From Salinicola halimionae (lineage in GTDB: Bacteria; Pseudomonadota; Gammaproteobacteria; Pseudomonadales; Halomonadaceae): 64,000 bases of DNA. The notes below the pieces were generated by a model that was not told where the DNA came from, did no database searches, and saw nothing but the letters and a program-made list of their open reading frames with translations. Numbering within the stretch: position 1 is the stretch's first letter; each line of letters opens with the position of its first letter. This document shows, one piece after another, positions 56,249-64,000 of the stretch. A program made the translations under genes and the position numbers. The stretch is taken from NCBI RefSeq assembly GCF_003206065.1, contig NZ_PZJQ01000005.1, positions 209,559-273,558 on the forward strand. Direction: 5' to 3'.

Positions 56249-59050
56249 ATGCACGCAGACAGAAGGAGTTTTCGGTTAGACCTAAAGTGGCGAGCGATGC
56301 TGTTAACCAGCTTTCTCTTGCTGGCCCTGACTAGCCTGATTGTATGGGTAAGCAACCATTCTCTGATGAGTCAGTTTCAGCAATCCCGAGACGAATTTTA
56401 TGAGAGTCAAAGCCAAGAGGTGAAATTCAATGTACAGCGATCTGCAGACGTTATGAGGCAGATGGCCGGCATGGTCGCGTCTTCAGAGGATTTGGGGTAC
56501 GCACTTCTAAATAATAATGAACCTGACGCTGAATTGGCAATAAAGGCTTTGTGGCCGACGTTGCAGCTTGACGTCGGGCTTGATGATATTGTTGTTTATA
56601 ATCGCGAATTGCGCCCTATTGTTACTTTCGGACATAAGTTAGAGTTTCTGGGTGGAGCAGGTAGTGATGACTGGTTGGGTGATGTTTTAGATAATGAGAG
56701 GCCAAGGGATAAGCTTCTCTGCACCGAATCCTGTAAGCAATATGTGGCTGTTCCTGTGCTTGCCGGGGGAGTGGATGCGGGTGTTGTAATGATCTCCCGG
56801 TCCCTAGCAGACATTACACGTTATTTGCAAAAAAGTTCGGGTAGCGAAGTGGCTCTACTCGTTGGTTCGGATAAGCCCTCACTCGAGGGGAGGTATCTTC
56901 CTAGCTGGGGTATTTCTTTAGCCGCGTTGACGCATGAGTCTACAGTATTTCCCTTTATCCAAGAGTTGTCACGGAAATTTTCTTTTTCAGAAACTCAAGG
57001 GAAAGCTCTAAGCTATATCTACGATGGGAAAAAATACGAAATTTCTTCCATTGCTTTGGGAGCGGGAAGTAATGATAGGCGGCCCAGTTATTTTCTATTG
57101 ATTTCCAATGTTACGGATCAATTAAATGGAATTTTGAAAACAACACAGACAATCCTCACGATTTCTTTGGTTGGGTGGGCTGCTGCAGAAATTCTGCTTT
57201 ATCTTATTTTACGTTATCGAATGGGGCGTTTAAGAGAGATTAGCCGCAAGCTTCCTTTGCTAGCTGAACGAAAATATAATGTGATGCGGCATAGTATTAA
57301 GGCTAGAAGATCTTTGTTCGTTGATGAAATTGATGCGTTAGAAACAACTGCTGTAGAGCTCGAGATAAAGCTGGAGGGCTTGGAAGCAGAAGTCGGCAAG
57401 CGAGGTCTGCAGCTTGAAGCTAAGATTAAAGACTTGGCTAGGGAAAGAGACTTTATTAGAGGGCTGATGAATACCGCACAGGTCCTGGTTTTGACTCACC
57501 GTCGAGATGGCTTTATTACTTTGACAAACCGTCTTTGTCAAACCATGACTGGGCTTAGCGATCAAGCCTTGCTGCATTGTAGCTTTCAACAGTTATTCTC
57601 GATGGATTTTTTTAACGTTGATGAGTTTTTTAATGCGGGAGGACAGCAAGAAAGTCATTTTGTATCGGTGGATGGAACTGTCAGAACTATTGTCTGGTAT
57701 CACACTCCACTTAGAATTGACGAGGAACGTCGAGAATTGATTTCCGTCGGGGTTGATATTACCGAACGGAAGTTGGCAGAAAATCGTCTTGCTTGGCTCG
57801 CAAATAGAGATTCTTTGACGGAGCTCTATAACCGTCGGTTTTTCGAAGAGGCTCTTAATCGTGCAGTCGTTGCTGGAGCTTTTGGTGCTGTACTTTACCT
57901 GGATCTAGATCGTTTTAAAGACGTCAATGAACTGAGCGGGCATCAAACCGGTGACCAGCTGCTGCGAGCGGTCGCCTCCACCCTATCCGGACTGAGCCAC
58001 GGATATATCGTGGCCCGACTTGGCGGAGACGAGTTTGCGGTTCTGATGGAGCACACGTCGACTGATGCCGCTGTCGATTTAGCTAGAAAAATAGCTGATC
58101 ACCTGGACCAGCAGAGTATCCATATTCATGGGCGCACACATCGAGCCAGCGCTAGTATCGGTATTGCTGCCTATCCCGATCACGGTGATCGCCCTGACAA
58201 GCTAATGGCTAATGCAGACTATGCCATGTATAGAGCTAAAGAGGATATGGCTAAGCGTTGGCATCTACTACAACCCGATCAGCAGGACCGTGAAGAGTTA
58301 AAGCAGCGGGTGTACTGGGCTGAGAGAATACGCAGCGCGCTACTGTATGATCAGTTCGAGCTAATGCTACAACCCATCTTTAGACTGACAGATTTCAACA
58401 TTCAACATTATGAGGCACTGCTAAGATTGAGGGGCGACGACGGTGAATATCTCTCTCCGGGTGCCTTCATTCCCATTGCTGAGCGAAACGGCCAGATCGC
58501 AGCTATTGACCGATGGGTGGTAGCGAAGGGGATTGAGTTGATTTCGAGGTTTGTTGACAATTCTATAAGCCTTGCTATCAACCTCTCAGGGCAGTCTTTG
58601 CAAGACAAAGAGTTGATGCCTTTAATGGAGTCTGAATTTGAAAAATGGGAGGTAGAACCTCGCCGCCTGATTGTGGAAGTTACTGAGACTGCTGCCGTGA
58701 CTGATTTTACTTCCGCGAGAGGGGTGCTTGAAGACATCCGACGTTTAGGCTGCCAGGTTGCATTGGATGATTTTGGGGTAGGATTCAGCAGTTTTTACTA
58801 TCTTGGCCAACTTCCGTCTGATTATATTAAAGTAGATGGTTCGTTCATCACGACGCTTCCAGATAGCGAGGAAAATCAGCTTATCGTCAAGGCAATTGCC
58901 GACATTGCTAAGGGACTAGGTAAGAAAACGGTGGCAGAATTTGTCGACAAGCCTTCCATACTACCATATCTAAGAAAATACAATATTGACTATGTCCAAG
59001 GATTCTATTTGGGAAGGCCTCAGCCGGCCACAGAGGTTGGGATTAAGTGA
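56249..59050 (+). CDS. Membrane GGDEF-EAL protein with periplasmic sensor and PAS
   Basis: 933-aa cyclic-di-GMP enzyme. First membrane segment about 18-39 (MLLTSFLLLALTSLIVWV), a periplasmic domain of about 255 residues with a CHASE4/dCache look, second segment about 297-320 (GWAAAEILLYLILRY), coiled region, PAS about 410-510, GGDEF domain with intact GGDEF (about 592-596) and Asp at LDLDRFKD, and EAL domain with HYEALLRL (about 720), NLSGQSL, VEVTET, ALDDFGVGFSSF and QGFYLGRP. No RxxD inhibitory site precedes GGDEF (HGYI there). Both activities look possible; an intact EAL supports hydrolysis. Start at ATG 56249; the earlier TTG is less likely. AT-rich: 57181-57240 has 22 G+C of 60. Confidence 0.9.
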   Translation: MHADRRSFRLDLKWRAMLLTSFLLLALTSLIVWVSNHSLMSQFQQSRDEFYESQSQEVKFNVQRSADVMRQMAGMVASSEDLGYALLNNNEPDAELAIKALWPTLQLDVGLDDIVVYNRELRPIVTFGHKLEFLGGAGSDDWLGDVLDNERPRDKLLCTESCKQYVAVPVLAGGVDAGVVMISRSLADITRYLQKSSGSEVALLVGSDKPSLEGRYLPSWGISLAALTHESTVFPFIQELSRKFSFSETQGKALSYIYDGKKYEISSIALGAGSNDRRPSYFLLISNVTDQLNGILKTTQTILTISLVGWAAAEILLYLILRYRMGRLREISRKLPLLAERKYNVMRHSIKARRSLFVDEIDALETTAVELEIKLEGLEAEVGKRGLQLEAKIKDLARERDFIRGLMNTAQVLVLTHRRDGFITLTNRLCQTMTGLSDQALLHCSFQQLFSMDFFNVDEFFNAGGQQESHFVSVDGTVRTIVWYHTPLRIDEERRELISVGVDITERKLAENRLAWLANRDSLTELYNRRFFEEALNRAVVAGAFGAVLYLDLDRFKDVNELSGHQTGDQLLRAVASTLSGLSHGYIVARLGGDEFAVLMEHTSTDAAVDLARKIADHLDQQSIHIHGRTHRASASIGIAAYPDHGDRPDKLMANADYAMYRAKEDMAKRWHLLQPDQQDREELKQRVYWAERIRSALLYDQFELMLQPIFRLTDFNIQHYEALLRLRGDDGEYLSPGAFIPIAERNGQIAAIDRWVVAKGIELISRFVDNSISLAINLSGQSLQDKELMPLMESEFEKWEVEPRRLIVEVTETAAVTDFTSARGVLEDIRRLGCQVALDDFGVGFSSFYYLGQLPSDYIKVDGSFITTLPDSEENQLIVKAIADIAKGLGKKTVAEFVDKPSILPYLRKYNIDYVQGFYLGRPQPATEVGIK

Positions 59051-59057
59051 AAACCTT

Positions 59058-59846
59058 ATGTCGTCAGAAGGTCGTCAGGATGGCGAGACGTCGAACAATC
59101 GATTTTTGAGAAAATTCAATTTCCTTTTAGCAACGAATGAGCGAGATAGAGCACGGGTTTTTTCTCTTAGACATCGTGTTTTCTGCGAGGAGTTAGGGTT
59201 TTTCTCGCTTGATTTGGCGGATCGCCTAGAACAGGATACGTTCGATGCTAATTCTCTTCACTGTCTGGTAGAACACCGTGATACAGGACTAGCGATAGGT
59301 TGCCTACGCGTAGTCATGGCGCTCGACTCTATGGGCAGGGCTTCGATATTACCCGTAGAGAAACATTGCCGAGATCTTGGTGTGGCGATCGATCTTGAAG
59401 TAGGGGAGATTAATAGGAAAAGCCTATGCGAAATTTCACGCGTGGCTATACCTCGATTTTTTCGATCTGGCGGTAAAGATGAGTCGCTCGCGACCGAGCT
59501 AGAGAAATGGGTCTTTAGCCAGCACGAGCGTCAAGATTTTCTCATGACAGGTGTTGCTCTCAATCTTTGCGCAACTGCATTAAGCGGTATCTCGGAACGT
59601 TATCATGTGTTGGCAATGATTGAGCCGCGTTTCCAACGGTTGTTGGCTCGGGTCGGTTTGCGCTTCGAACAAGTCAGCCCGACGGTAGAACTTCTAGGAC
59701 TACGAGCTGCTTTCTATATCAATCAGCAGCGTGCTGAGGGAGAACTCCGCCAAACGGTTCGGCCGCTCTACGAGGCACTACGGGATGATTTGAAAGCGCA
59801 ATATATTCTCGAGGGAGGAGGTGCTCAGATAGGCGCTTTTCGTTGA
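59058..59846 (+). CDS. Exosortase-associated/FeeM-type acyltransferase
   Basis: 262-aa acyltransferase resembling the PEP-CTERM/exosortase-associated acyltransferase family and N-acyl amino acid synthase FeeM, themselves related to autoinducer synthases (LuxI fold). The key core is ARVFSLRHRVFCEELGFF (about 33-50), as in RYxVxCxExGF, then DTFDANSLHCLVEHRDTGLAIGCLRVVM and EISRVAIPRFFRSGG. These enzymes use acyl-ACP or acyl-CoA to acylate an amine. The ATG at 59058 is 8 bp after the preceding stop; another at 58992 would overlap it. Ribosome site is weak for both. No exosortase gene is near. A hairpin follows. Confidence 0.75.
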   Translation: MSSEGRQDGETSNNRFLRKFNFLLATNERDRARVFSLRHRVFCEELGFFSLDLADRLEQDTFDANSLHCLVEHRDTGLAIGCLRVVMALDSMGRASILPVEKHCRDLGVAIDLEVGEINRKSLCEISRVAIPRFFRSGGKDESLATELEKWVFSQHERQDFLMTGVALNLCATALSGISERYHVLAMIEPRFQRLLARVGLRFEQVSPTVELLGLRAAFYINQQRAEGELRQTVRPLYEALRDDLKAQYILEGGGAQIGAFR

Positions 59847-59854
59847 TACATCGT

Positions 59855-59904
59855 CGATCATCGATCATCGATCATCGGCGGCGGCGATATCGATCGCCGC
59901 CGCC
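59855..59904. repeat. Heptamer repeat and 12-bp hairpin between convergent genes
   Basis: CGATCAT three times (59855-59861, 59862-59868, 59869-59875), then a perfect hairpin GGCGGCGGCGAT (59877-59888) and ATCGCCGCCGCC (59893-59904), 4-base loop. It has no T-run but could end transcripts from either side. It is at the right edge of the AT-rich module. Confidence 0.8.
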
Positions 59905-59910
59905 ACTCCG

Positions 59911-61035
59911 CTAGCCGATCGCTCTGGCAATCTTTTCGCCTAGACTTTGTGTCGTGCCTTTCCCCTTCAGGTCCGGTGTAAGCGCGGACTTGTCGTCGCC
60001 TGCCAGGACTTCCTCGATCGCGCTGACCATCGCGTCGCCTGCTTCCTTGTAACCGAGATGTTCGAGCATCATCGCGCCGCACCAGATCTGGCCGATGGGA
60101 TTGGCGATGCCCTTGCCGGCGATATCCGGGGCGCTACCGTGAACCGGTTCGAACAGACTCGGAAACTTGCCTTCCGGATTGATGTTGGCCGAGGGAGCAA
60201 CGCCGATGGTGCCGGTACAGGCGGGACCGAGGTCGGAGAGAATATCGCCGAACAGATTGCTGGCGACGACGACGTCGAACCAGTCCGGATGCAACACGAA
60301 GTTGGCGGTCAGAATATCGATGTGGAACTGGTCGACGCTGACGTCCGTATAGTTTTTGGCCATCGCTTTTACGCGCTCATCCCAGTACGGCATGGTGATC
60401 GAGATGCCGTTGGACTTGGTCGCAGAGGTCAGCTTCCTGCGCGGACGACTCTGGGCCAGTTCGAAGGCATATTTCAGTACTCGGTCCACCCCGGTGCGCG
60501 TCATGACGGTTTCCTGCATCACCGTCTCGCGTTCGGTGCCTTCGAAAATCTTGCCGCCGATGCTCGAGTATTCCCCTTCGGTATTTTCGCGAACCACGTA
60601 GAAGTCGATATCGCCCGGCTCGCGATCGGCCAGCGGACTCTTGATACCGGGCATTAGGCGGCAGGGTCGCAGGTTGATGTATTGGTCGAAGTGGCGACGG
60701 AACTGCAGCAGCGAGCCCCACAGCGAAATATGATCCGGCACCTTGTCCGGCCAGCCTACCGCGCCGTAGAAGATGGCGTCGAAGCCGGAGAGCGTCTCGA
60801 ACCAGTCGTCCGGCAGCATCTTGCCGTGTTCCAGATAATAGTCGCAGCTGCCGAATTCGAAGTGCTCGAACTCGAGATCGAGTTTGAATCGCTTGGCAGC
60901 CGCTTCCAGCGCGCGCAGACCTTCCGGTACCACTTCGGTACCGATGCCGTCGCCGGCGATGACCGCAATCTTGTGGGCCCCGTTCTGAGTCTTCTTTTCA
61001 GTCTGGGTCTTCGCTTGAGTTTGGTTCTGAGCCAT
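59911..61035 (-). CDS. Tartrate dehydrogenase / D-malate dehydrogenase family
   Basis: 374-aa NAD-dependent oxidative decarboxylase of the isocitrate/isopropylmalate dehydrogenase superfamily, TtuC/DmlA branch. Marks: IAVIAGDGIGTEVVPEG (residues 23-39), DYYLEHGKMLPDDWF, YGAVGWPDKVPDHISLWG, FYVVRENTEGEYSSIGG (substrate-binding region), ATKSNGI and VVASNLFGDILSDLGP with the metal Asp. An N-terminal tail of 20 Gln/Lys/Thr-rich residues (AQNQTQAKTQTEKKTQ) precedes the fold and is a coding short repeat. Acts on tartrate or D-malate. It lies 7 bp before the hydrolase gene in the same operon. Confidence 0.88.
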   Translation of the reverse strand: MAQNQTQAKTQTEKKTQNGAHKIAVIAGDGIGTEVVPEGLRALEAAAKRFKLDLEFEHFEFGSCDYYLEHGKMLPDDWFETLSGFDAIFYGAVGWPDKVPDHISLWGSLLQFRRHFDQYINLRPCRLMPGIKSPLADREPGDIDFYVVRENTEGEYSSIGGKIFEGTERETVMQETVMTRTGVDRVLKYAFELAQSRPRRKLTSATKSNGISITMPYWDERVKAMAKNYTDVSVDQFHIDILTANFVLHPDWFDVVVASNLFGDILSDLGPACTGTIGVAPSANINPEGKFPSLFEPVHGSAPDIAGKGIANPIGQIWCGAMMLEHLGYKEAGDAMVSAIEEVLAGDDKSALTPDLKGKGTTQSLGEKIARAIG

Positions 61036-61042
61036 GGCGGGT

Positions 61043-61945
61043 TTACCTCATGAAGTCGATGAGTTGCTGGAAGACCGTATCCGGCGCTTCCTCGGGAAGA
61101 TAATGTCCGCAGGGCAGGGCGCCACCGTCGACACTGGCGTGGGAGACGGCACGCCACTCGGCGAGCGCATCGAAGCAGCGTTCGATGGTCCCGAATTCGC
61201 CCCAGAGTACGTTCAGCGGTACCGAGAGATGTTGCCCGGCGTCGCGGTCGGCGCGGTCGTGTTCCAGGTCGACGGTGCGAGAGGCGCGGTAGTCTTCACA
61301 CAGGCCGTGAGCCGCACCGGGAAGTGCCAGACAGCGCTGGTACTCGGCGATCGCTTGCGGATCGAACGGCTCCAATCCGGCATGACGGCCGCCCATGATC
61401 CGGGTGACATAGTCGGCGGGTGACGCTTCGATCCAGGATTCCGGCAGCGGGCTGGGCTGAATCAGGAAGAACCAGTGCCAGTAAGCGGTCGCGAACGTGA
61501 GATCGGTGGCTTCATACATTGCCAACGTCGGTGCGATATCCAGCACCATCAGCTTGTCCACTCGCTCTGCATGATCCAGCGCCAGCCGGTGTGCGACACG
61601 TCCGCCGCGATCGTGACCGCAGAGGAAGAAACGTTCGAATCCCAACGCCTGCATGACGCCGACCTGATCCAACGCCATCCGTCGCTTGCTGTAGTTGGAA
61701 TGGTGTTCTTCACCCGCCGACTTGCCGGAATCGCCCTTGGGCTTGCCGGAATCACCATAGCCGCGCAGATCGGTCGCGACCACGGTGTAGTGTTCGGCCA
61801 GACGGGGTGCGAGCCGATGCCAGATGACGTGCGTCTGCGGGTGGCCATGGAGGAGCAGCAGCGGCGGACCTTCGCCACCGATCACCCCGTGAATGGCGAC
61901 GTCGTTCTCCACCTCGATATCGAACTCGCGAAATCCATCGAACAT
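61043..61945 (-). CDS. Haloacetate-dehalogenase-like alpha/beta hydrolase
   Basis: 300-aa alpha/beta hydrolase very like fluoroacetate dehalogenase. Relative to R. palustris FAcD (D110, R111, R114, D134, H155, W156, Y219, H280), I find Asp112, Arg113, Arg116, Asp136, His157, Trp158, Tyr219 and His281, nearly all with a constant offset of two. The halide-pocket Trp185 has no obvious match: the region near 187 reads GGRHAG. So it may not release fluoride. It lies upstream of the dehydrogenase gene in the same direction, and the LysR gene diverges from it. Confidence 0.85.
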   Translation of the reverse strand: MFDGFREFDIEVENDVAIHGVIGGEGPPLLLLHGHPQTHVIWHRLAPRLAEHYTVVATDLRGYGDSGKPKGDSGKSAGEEHHSNYSKRRMALDQVGVMQALGFERFFLCGHDRGGRVAHRLALDHAERVDKLMVLDIAPTLAMYEATDLTFATAYWHWFFLIQPSPLPESWIEASPADYVTRIMGGRHAGLEPFDPQAIAEYQRCLALPGAAHGLCEDYRASRTVDLEHDRADRDAGQHLSVPLNVLWGEFGTIERCFDALAEWRAVSHASVDGGALPCGHYLPEEAPDTVFQQLIDFMR

Positions 61946-62049
61946 CGGCTTGGCCTCGAGTATTGGCTTCGTCCTTATCTTTGATTTCAGTGTAGCGGCT
62001 GAATTGATCGGGATAATCCGAGTAAAATTGAAACGACTGTTGCGCTGAG

Positions 62050-62976
62050 ATGGAGAATAGAGTGGCGTCGATCGATGATCTGGCTTTTTTCCAGCGTATC
62101 GCCCAGGCCGGTAGTTTGACCGGCGCGGCCCGGGAGCTGGGGCTTTCCCTGTCCGCCGTCAGCAAGCGGCTGCAGCAGTTGGAGTCGCGCCTGGGCGTTT
62201 CCCTGGCCGCACGAACGACGCGGCGTCTGGCGCTGACGGCGGAAGGGGAGCGCTACCTGAGGCGAGGGTCGATGATTCTCGATGACCTCGGGGAACTGGA
62301 AAGCTCGCTACATGACCAGGGCGCCATGCTATCGGGCCGGCTGCGAATCAACGCGACGTTCGGCTTCGGCCGGCGGCATGTGGCGCCGCTGATTTCGCGT
62401 TTTGCCATGCTTCACCCACAGCTGGAATTACTGCTGGAACTGACCAGCTTCCCGGTGGGTCTCGACGAGCAGGGGTTCGACATCAACATTCGTGTCGGCG
62501 AGCCGCCGGATTCACGCTGGATCGCCAGACGTCTGCTCGCCAATCGCCGGATATTGTGCGCTGCGCCTGACTATCTAGCGAATGCCCCCAAACTCGAGCG
62601 GTTGGAGGATCTGGGCCGTCATCGTTGTCTGATCGTACGAGAGAACGATACCGACTACTCGTTATGGCGGTTCGAAGCCACCGACGGCACCTGTGGCCAA
62701 CGCGCCATTCGGGTCCAGGGTCGGCTTTCGAGTAACGACGCCGAAGCGATGACGCGGATGGCACTGGATGGTCATGGCGTGCTGCTGCGTTCCTGGTGGG
62801 ATGTCCACGAGCACTTGGCGAGCGGTGAGCTGGTGGCGCTGCTGCCGTCATGGCAGGGGATCCGCGCGGATTTTCATCTGCTCTACAGCGAACGCGCGCG
62901 CGATAGCGCGAGGATCCGGCAGTTCGTCGACTTCATGGTCACTGAAATGACCGGCCGGGTGCCGGCGCTACCCTGA
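62050..62976 (+). CDS. LysR-family regulator
   Basis: 308-aa LysR regulator. Winged helix at 7-66 (IDDLAFFQRIAQAGSLTGAARELGLSLSAVSKRLQQLESRLGVSLAARTTRRL), effector domain 95-300. The type (DmlR/YhjC) is that usually found beside tartrate or D-malate genes. It diverges from the hydrolase-dehydrogenase operon with 104 bp between starts, so it is the likely regulator. Confidence 0.9.
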   Translation: MENRVASIDDLAFFQRIAQAGSLTGAARELGLSLSAVSKRLQQLESRLGVSLAARTTRRLALTAEGERYLRRGSMILDDLGELESSLHDQGAMLSGRLRINATFGFGRRHVAPLISRFAMLHPQLELLLELTSFPVGLDEQGFDINIRVGEPPDSRWIARRLLANRRILCAAPDYLANAPKLERLEDLGRHRCLIVRENDTDYSLWRFEATDGTCGQRAIRVQGRLSSNDAEAMTRMALDGHGVLLRSWWDVHEHLASGELVALLPSWQGIRADFHLLYSERARDSARIRQFVDFMVTEMTGRVPALP

Positions 62977-63037
62977 GGGTGGCTACGAAAAGGAATGGGC
63001 ATTCGGGCGCCGAGATCTCGGCGGCGGAATGACAGGC

Positions 63038-63068
63038 AAAAAAAATGCCTACCAGGGGATGGTAGGCA
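63038..63068 (-). terminator. Terminator of the betaine-binding protein gene
   Basis: On the minus strand TGCCTACC, 7-base loop, GGTAGGCA, then eight T residues. Arms perfect. Confidence 0.9.
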
Positions 63069-63083
63069 AGTAAGGGATCATTC

Positions 63084-63119
63084 AAGGGAACATTAACTCA
63101 GAGTGCAGCGTGTTCCCTT
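63084..63119. repeat. Second inverted repeat near the gene end
   Basis: Perfect 9-bp arms AAGGGAACA (63084-63092) and TGTTCCCTT (63111-63119) with an 18-base loop, between the terminator and the coding end. It could stabilise the 3' end or be a protein site. Confidence 0.6.
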
Positions 63120-63227
63120 TAGTTCCAACGAGGGTCAAAAAAAGTGCCATGAATTTGTAACGGTTTTTTGCTGACACCGTTTACGCTTCGAGCGTCGATT
63201 CTTTCGCTTGATCCTTCCGCGTCGACG

Positions 63228-64000
63228 TTACAGCGAGAACGCCGATTTCACCGCTGGCCATGCGGGCTGTTCATCCTGCGTCTTCACACCCTTCATCATG
63301 GCTTCGATGCGATCCGGATGGTCTTCGATCCAGGTTTTGGCGACCTCTTCCATCGATTTTTCTTCCTGACCGTACTGCTTGATCATCCAGCTCTGTTCTT
63401 CGGCAGAGAACGAGAACTGATTGAAGAAGGTCACCAGATTCGGATTGGCATCGGCGTAGTCGCTAGCCATCAAGGTGCGCACATCGCTTGCGCCGTTGCC
63501 CTCGCCGAACAGATTCTTGGAGTCGCTGAGATATTGCATCGGCAGTTCGAGGTTCATCCAGTGCGGCGTCCAGCCGACCCAGACGATGGGCTCCTCGTTG
63601 GCGATATGGCTCTTGGCCGCGCTCAGCATGCCGACCGTGCTGGTATCGACCAGGGTCCAGTCACCCAGGCCCCAGGTATCTTCATCGATCGCCTTGTTGA
63701 GAATCTCGCTGGCGGCCGAGCCCGCACCAAAGCCGTAGATCTCGCCATTGAACTCATCGCGATGTGCATCGAGATCGGCAAACGAGGTGATCCCGCTGTC
63801 AGAGACGTAGTCGGGCACGGCCAGCGTCATCTGGGCACCGGTCACATTGGTGGCCAGACGGGTGATGCTGCCATCGTCTTCCAACGGCTCCAGCATCGGA
63901 TTCTGTGCCGGCAGCCAGGCGCCGAGAAAAACGTCCACGTCGCCCGTGTTGAGGCCCTGATAGATCACTTGCAGGCCGATGTCCTGGGCCTTGCTCTGGT
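63228..64000 (-). CDS. Glycine betaine ABC transporter binding protein, 3' part
   Basis: Partial OpuAC/ProX-family binding protein; the frame stays open to the window edge, so the 5' end and signal peptide are outside. Visible parts: GDVDVFLGAWLPAQNPML (strand 2), VWVGWTPHWMNLELPMQYL with Trp residues of the aromatic betaine cage, and the C-terminal EVAKTWIEDHPDRIEAM. Glycine betaine uptake is a major osmoprotection route in halophiles. Transcription stops at the terminator at 63038-63068. Confidence 0.9.
   Translation of the reverse strand, partial: QSKAQDIGLQVIYQGLNTGDVDVFLGAWLPAQNPMLEPLEDDGSITRLATNVTGAQMTLAVPDYVSDSGITSFADLDAHRDEFNGEIYGFGAGSAASEILNKAIDEDTWGLGDWTLVDTSTVGMLSAAKSHIANEEPIVWVGWTPHWMNLELPMQYLSDSKNLFGEGNGASDVRTLMASDYADANPNLVTFFNQFSFSAEEQSWMIKQYGQEEKSMEEVAKTWIEDHPDRIEAMMKGVKTQDEQPAWPAVKSAFSL

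Noticed and set aside
59855-59904. Possible integration attachment site at the edge of the AT-rich module
   Set aside because: No matching copy is visible at the left edge (54205-54601), and no integrase or tRNA gene is near.

Overview
The window looks like chromosomal DNA of a moderately halophilic gammaproteobacterium of the Halomonadaceae (Halomonas/Salinicola/Kushneria-like). The support is indirect: mostly GC-rich coding sequence, a two-subunit arginine succinyltransferase (AruF+AruG) as in pseudomonads and halomonads, an Aot-type arginine transporter, a glycine-betaine binding protein, and many TRAP/TTT organic-acid systems. No rRNA, tRNA, CRISPR array, prophage or intact transposase was recognised.

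Layout. 0-6.3 kb: housekeeping and singleton genes (secreted cyclophilin, two GNAT acetyltransferases, TrmO, an acireductone-dioxygenase-like cupin that seems to have lost metal ligands, an HxlR regulator followed by a FabF-type synthase, an SDR). 6.3-13.1 kb: the arginine succinyltransferase catabolic operon astC-aruF-aruG-astD-astB, with a 142-bp IS5-type MITE (target duplication CTAA) ending 22 bp before astC. 13.1-18.3 kb: qmcA/nfeD membrane pair, a CynX-type MFS pump, and a TetR/MFS pair that share an operator. 18.3-25.4 kb: a leftward operon of amidase, DUF2848, TRAP transporter, DUF1445 and LysR. 25.4-35.2 kb: ilvD, a MetE-like protein, a small secreted acidic protein, a phosphoesterase, a periplasmic sugar dehydrogenase, an AbrB-type membrane protein, an ethanolamine-type permease. 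35.2-42 kb: arginine transporter (aotPQMJ), aotO-like amidohydrolase, a second binding protein, and astE, which completes the AST pathway about 28 kb from the other ast genes. 42-44.6 kb: SMP-30 protein, lipocalin lipoprotein, hemerythrin. 44.7-54.2 kb: a sugar-acid catabolic island (IlvD/Edd dehydratase, GntR, TctCBA, enolase-superfamily enzyme, DapA-family aldolase, FMN hydroxyacid oxidase). 54.6-59.85 kb: a four-gene module, visibly AT-richer than its surroundings over most of its length: PstS-like periplasmic protein, outer-membrane beta-barrel, membrane GGDEF-EAL protein, and an autoinducer-synthase-like/exosortase-associated acyltransferase. 59.9-64 kb: tartrate/D-malate dehydrogenase, haloacetate-dehalogenase-like hydrolase, LysR, and the 3' part of a glycine-betaine binding protein cut by the window edge.

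How the genes work together: aot genes import arginine and ast genes convert it to glutamate plus succinate; the 44.7-54.2 kb island has its own regulator, importer and a plausible dehydratase/aldolase/oxidase route for a sugar acid; the 18-25 kb operon pairs import of a carboxylate with amide hydrolysis. The most interesting candidate for an undescribed system is the transferred-looking module at 54.6-59.85 kb. A second genome-scale oddity is the repeated presence of short degenerate tandem repeats exactly at gene boundaries, seen at nine separate places, two of which copy the 3' end of the adjoining gene.
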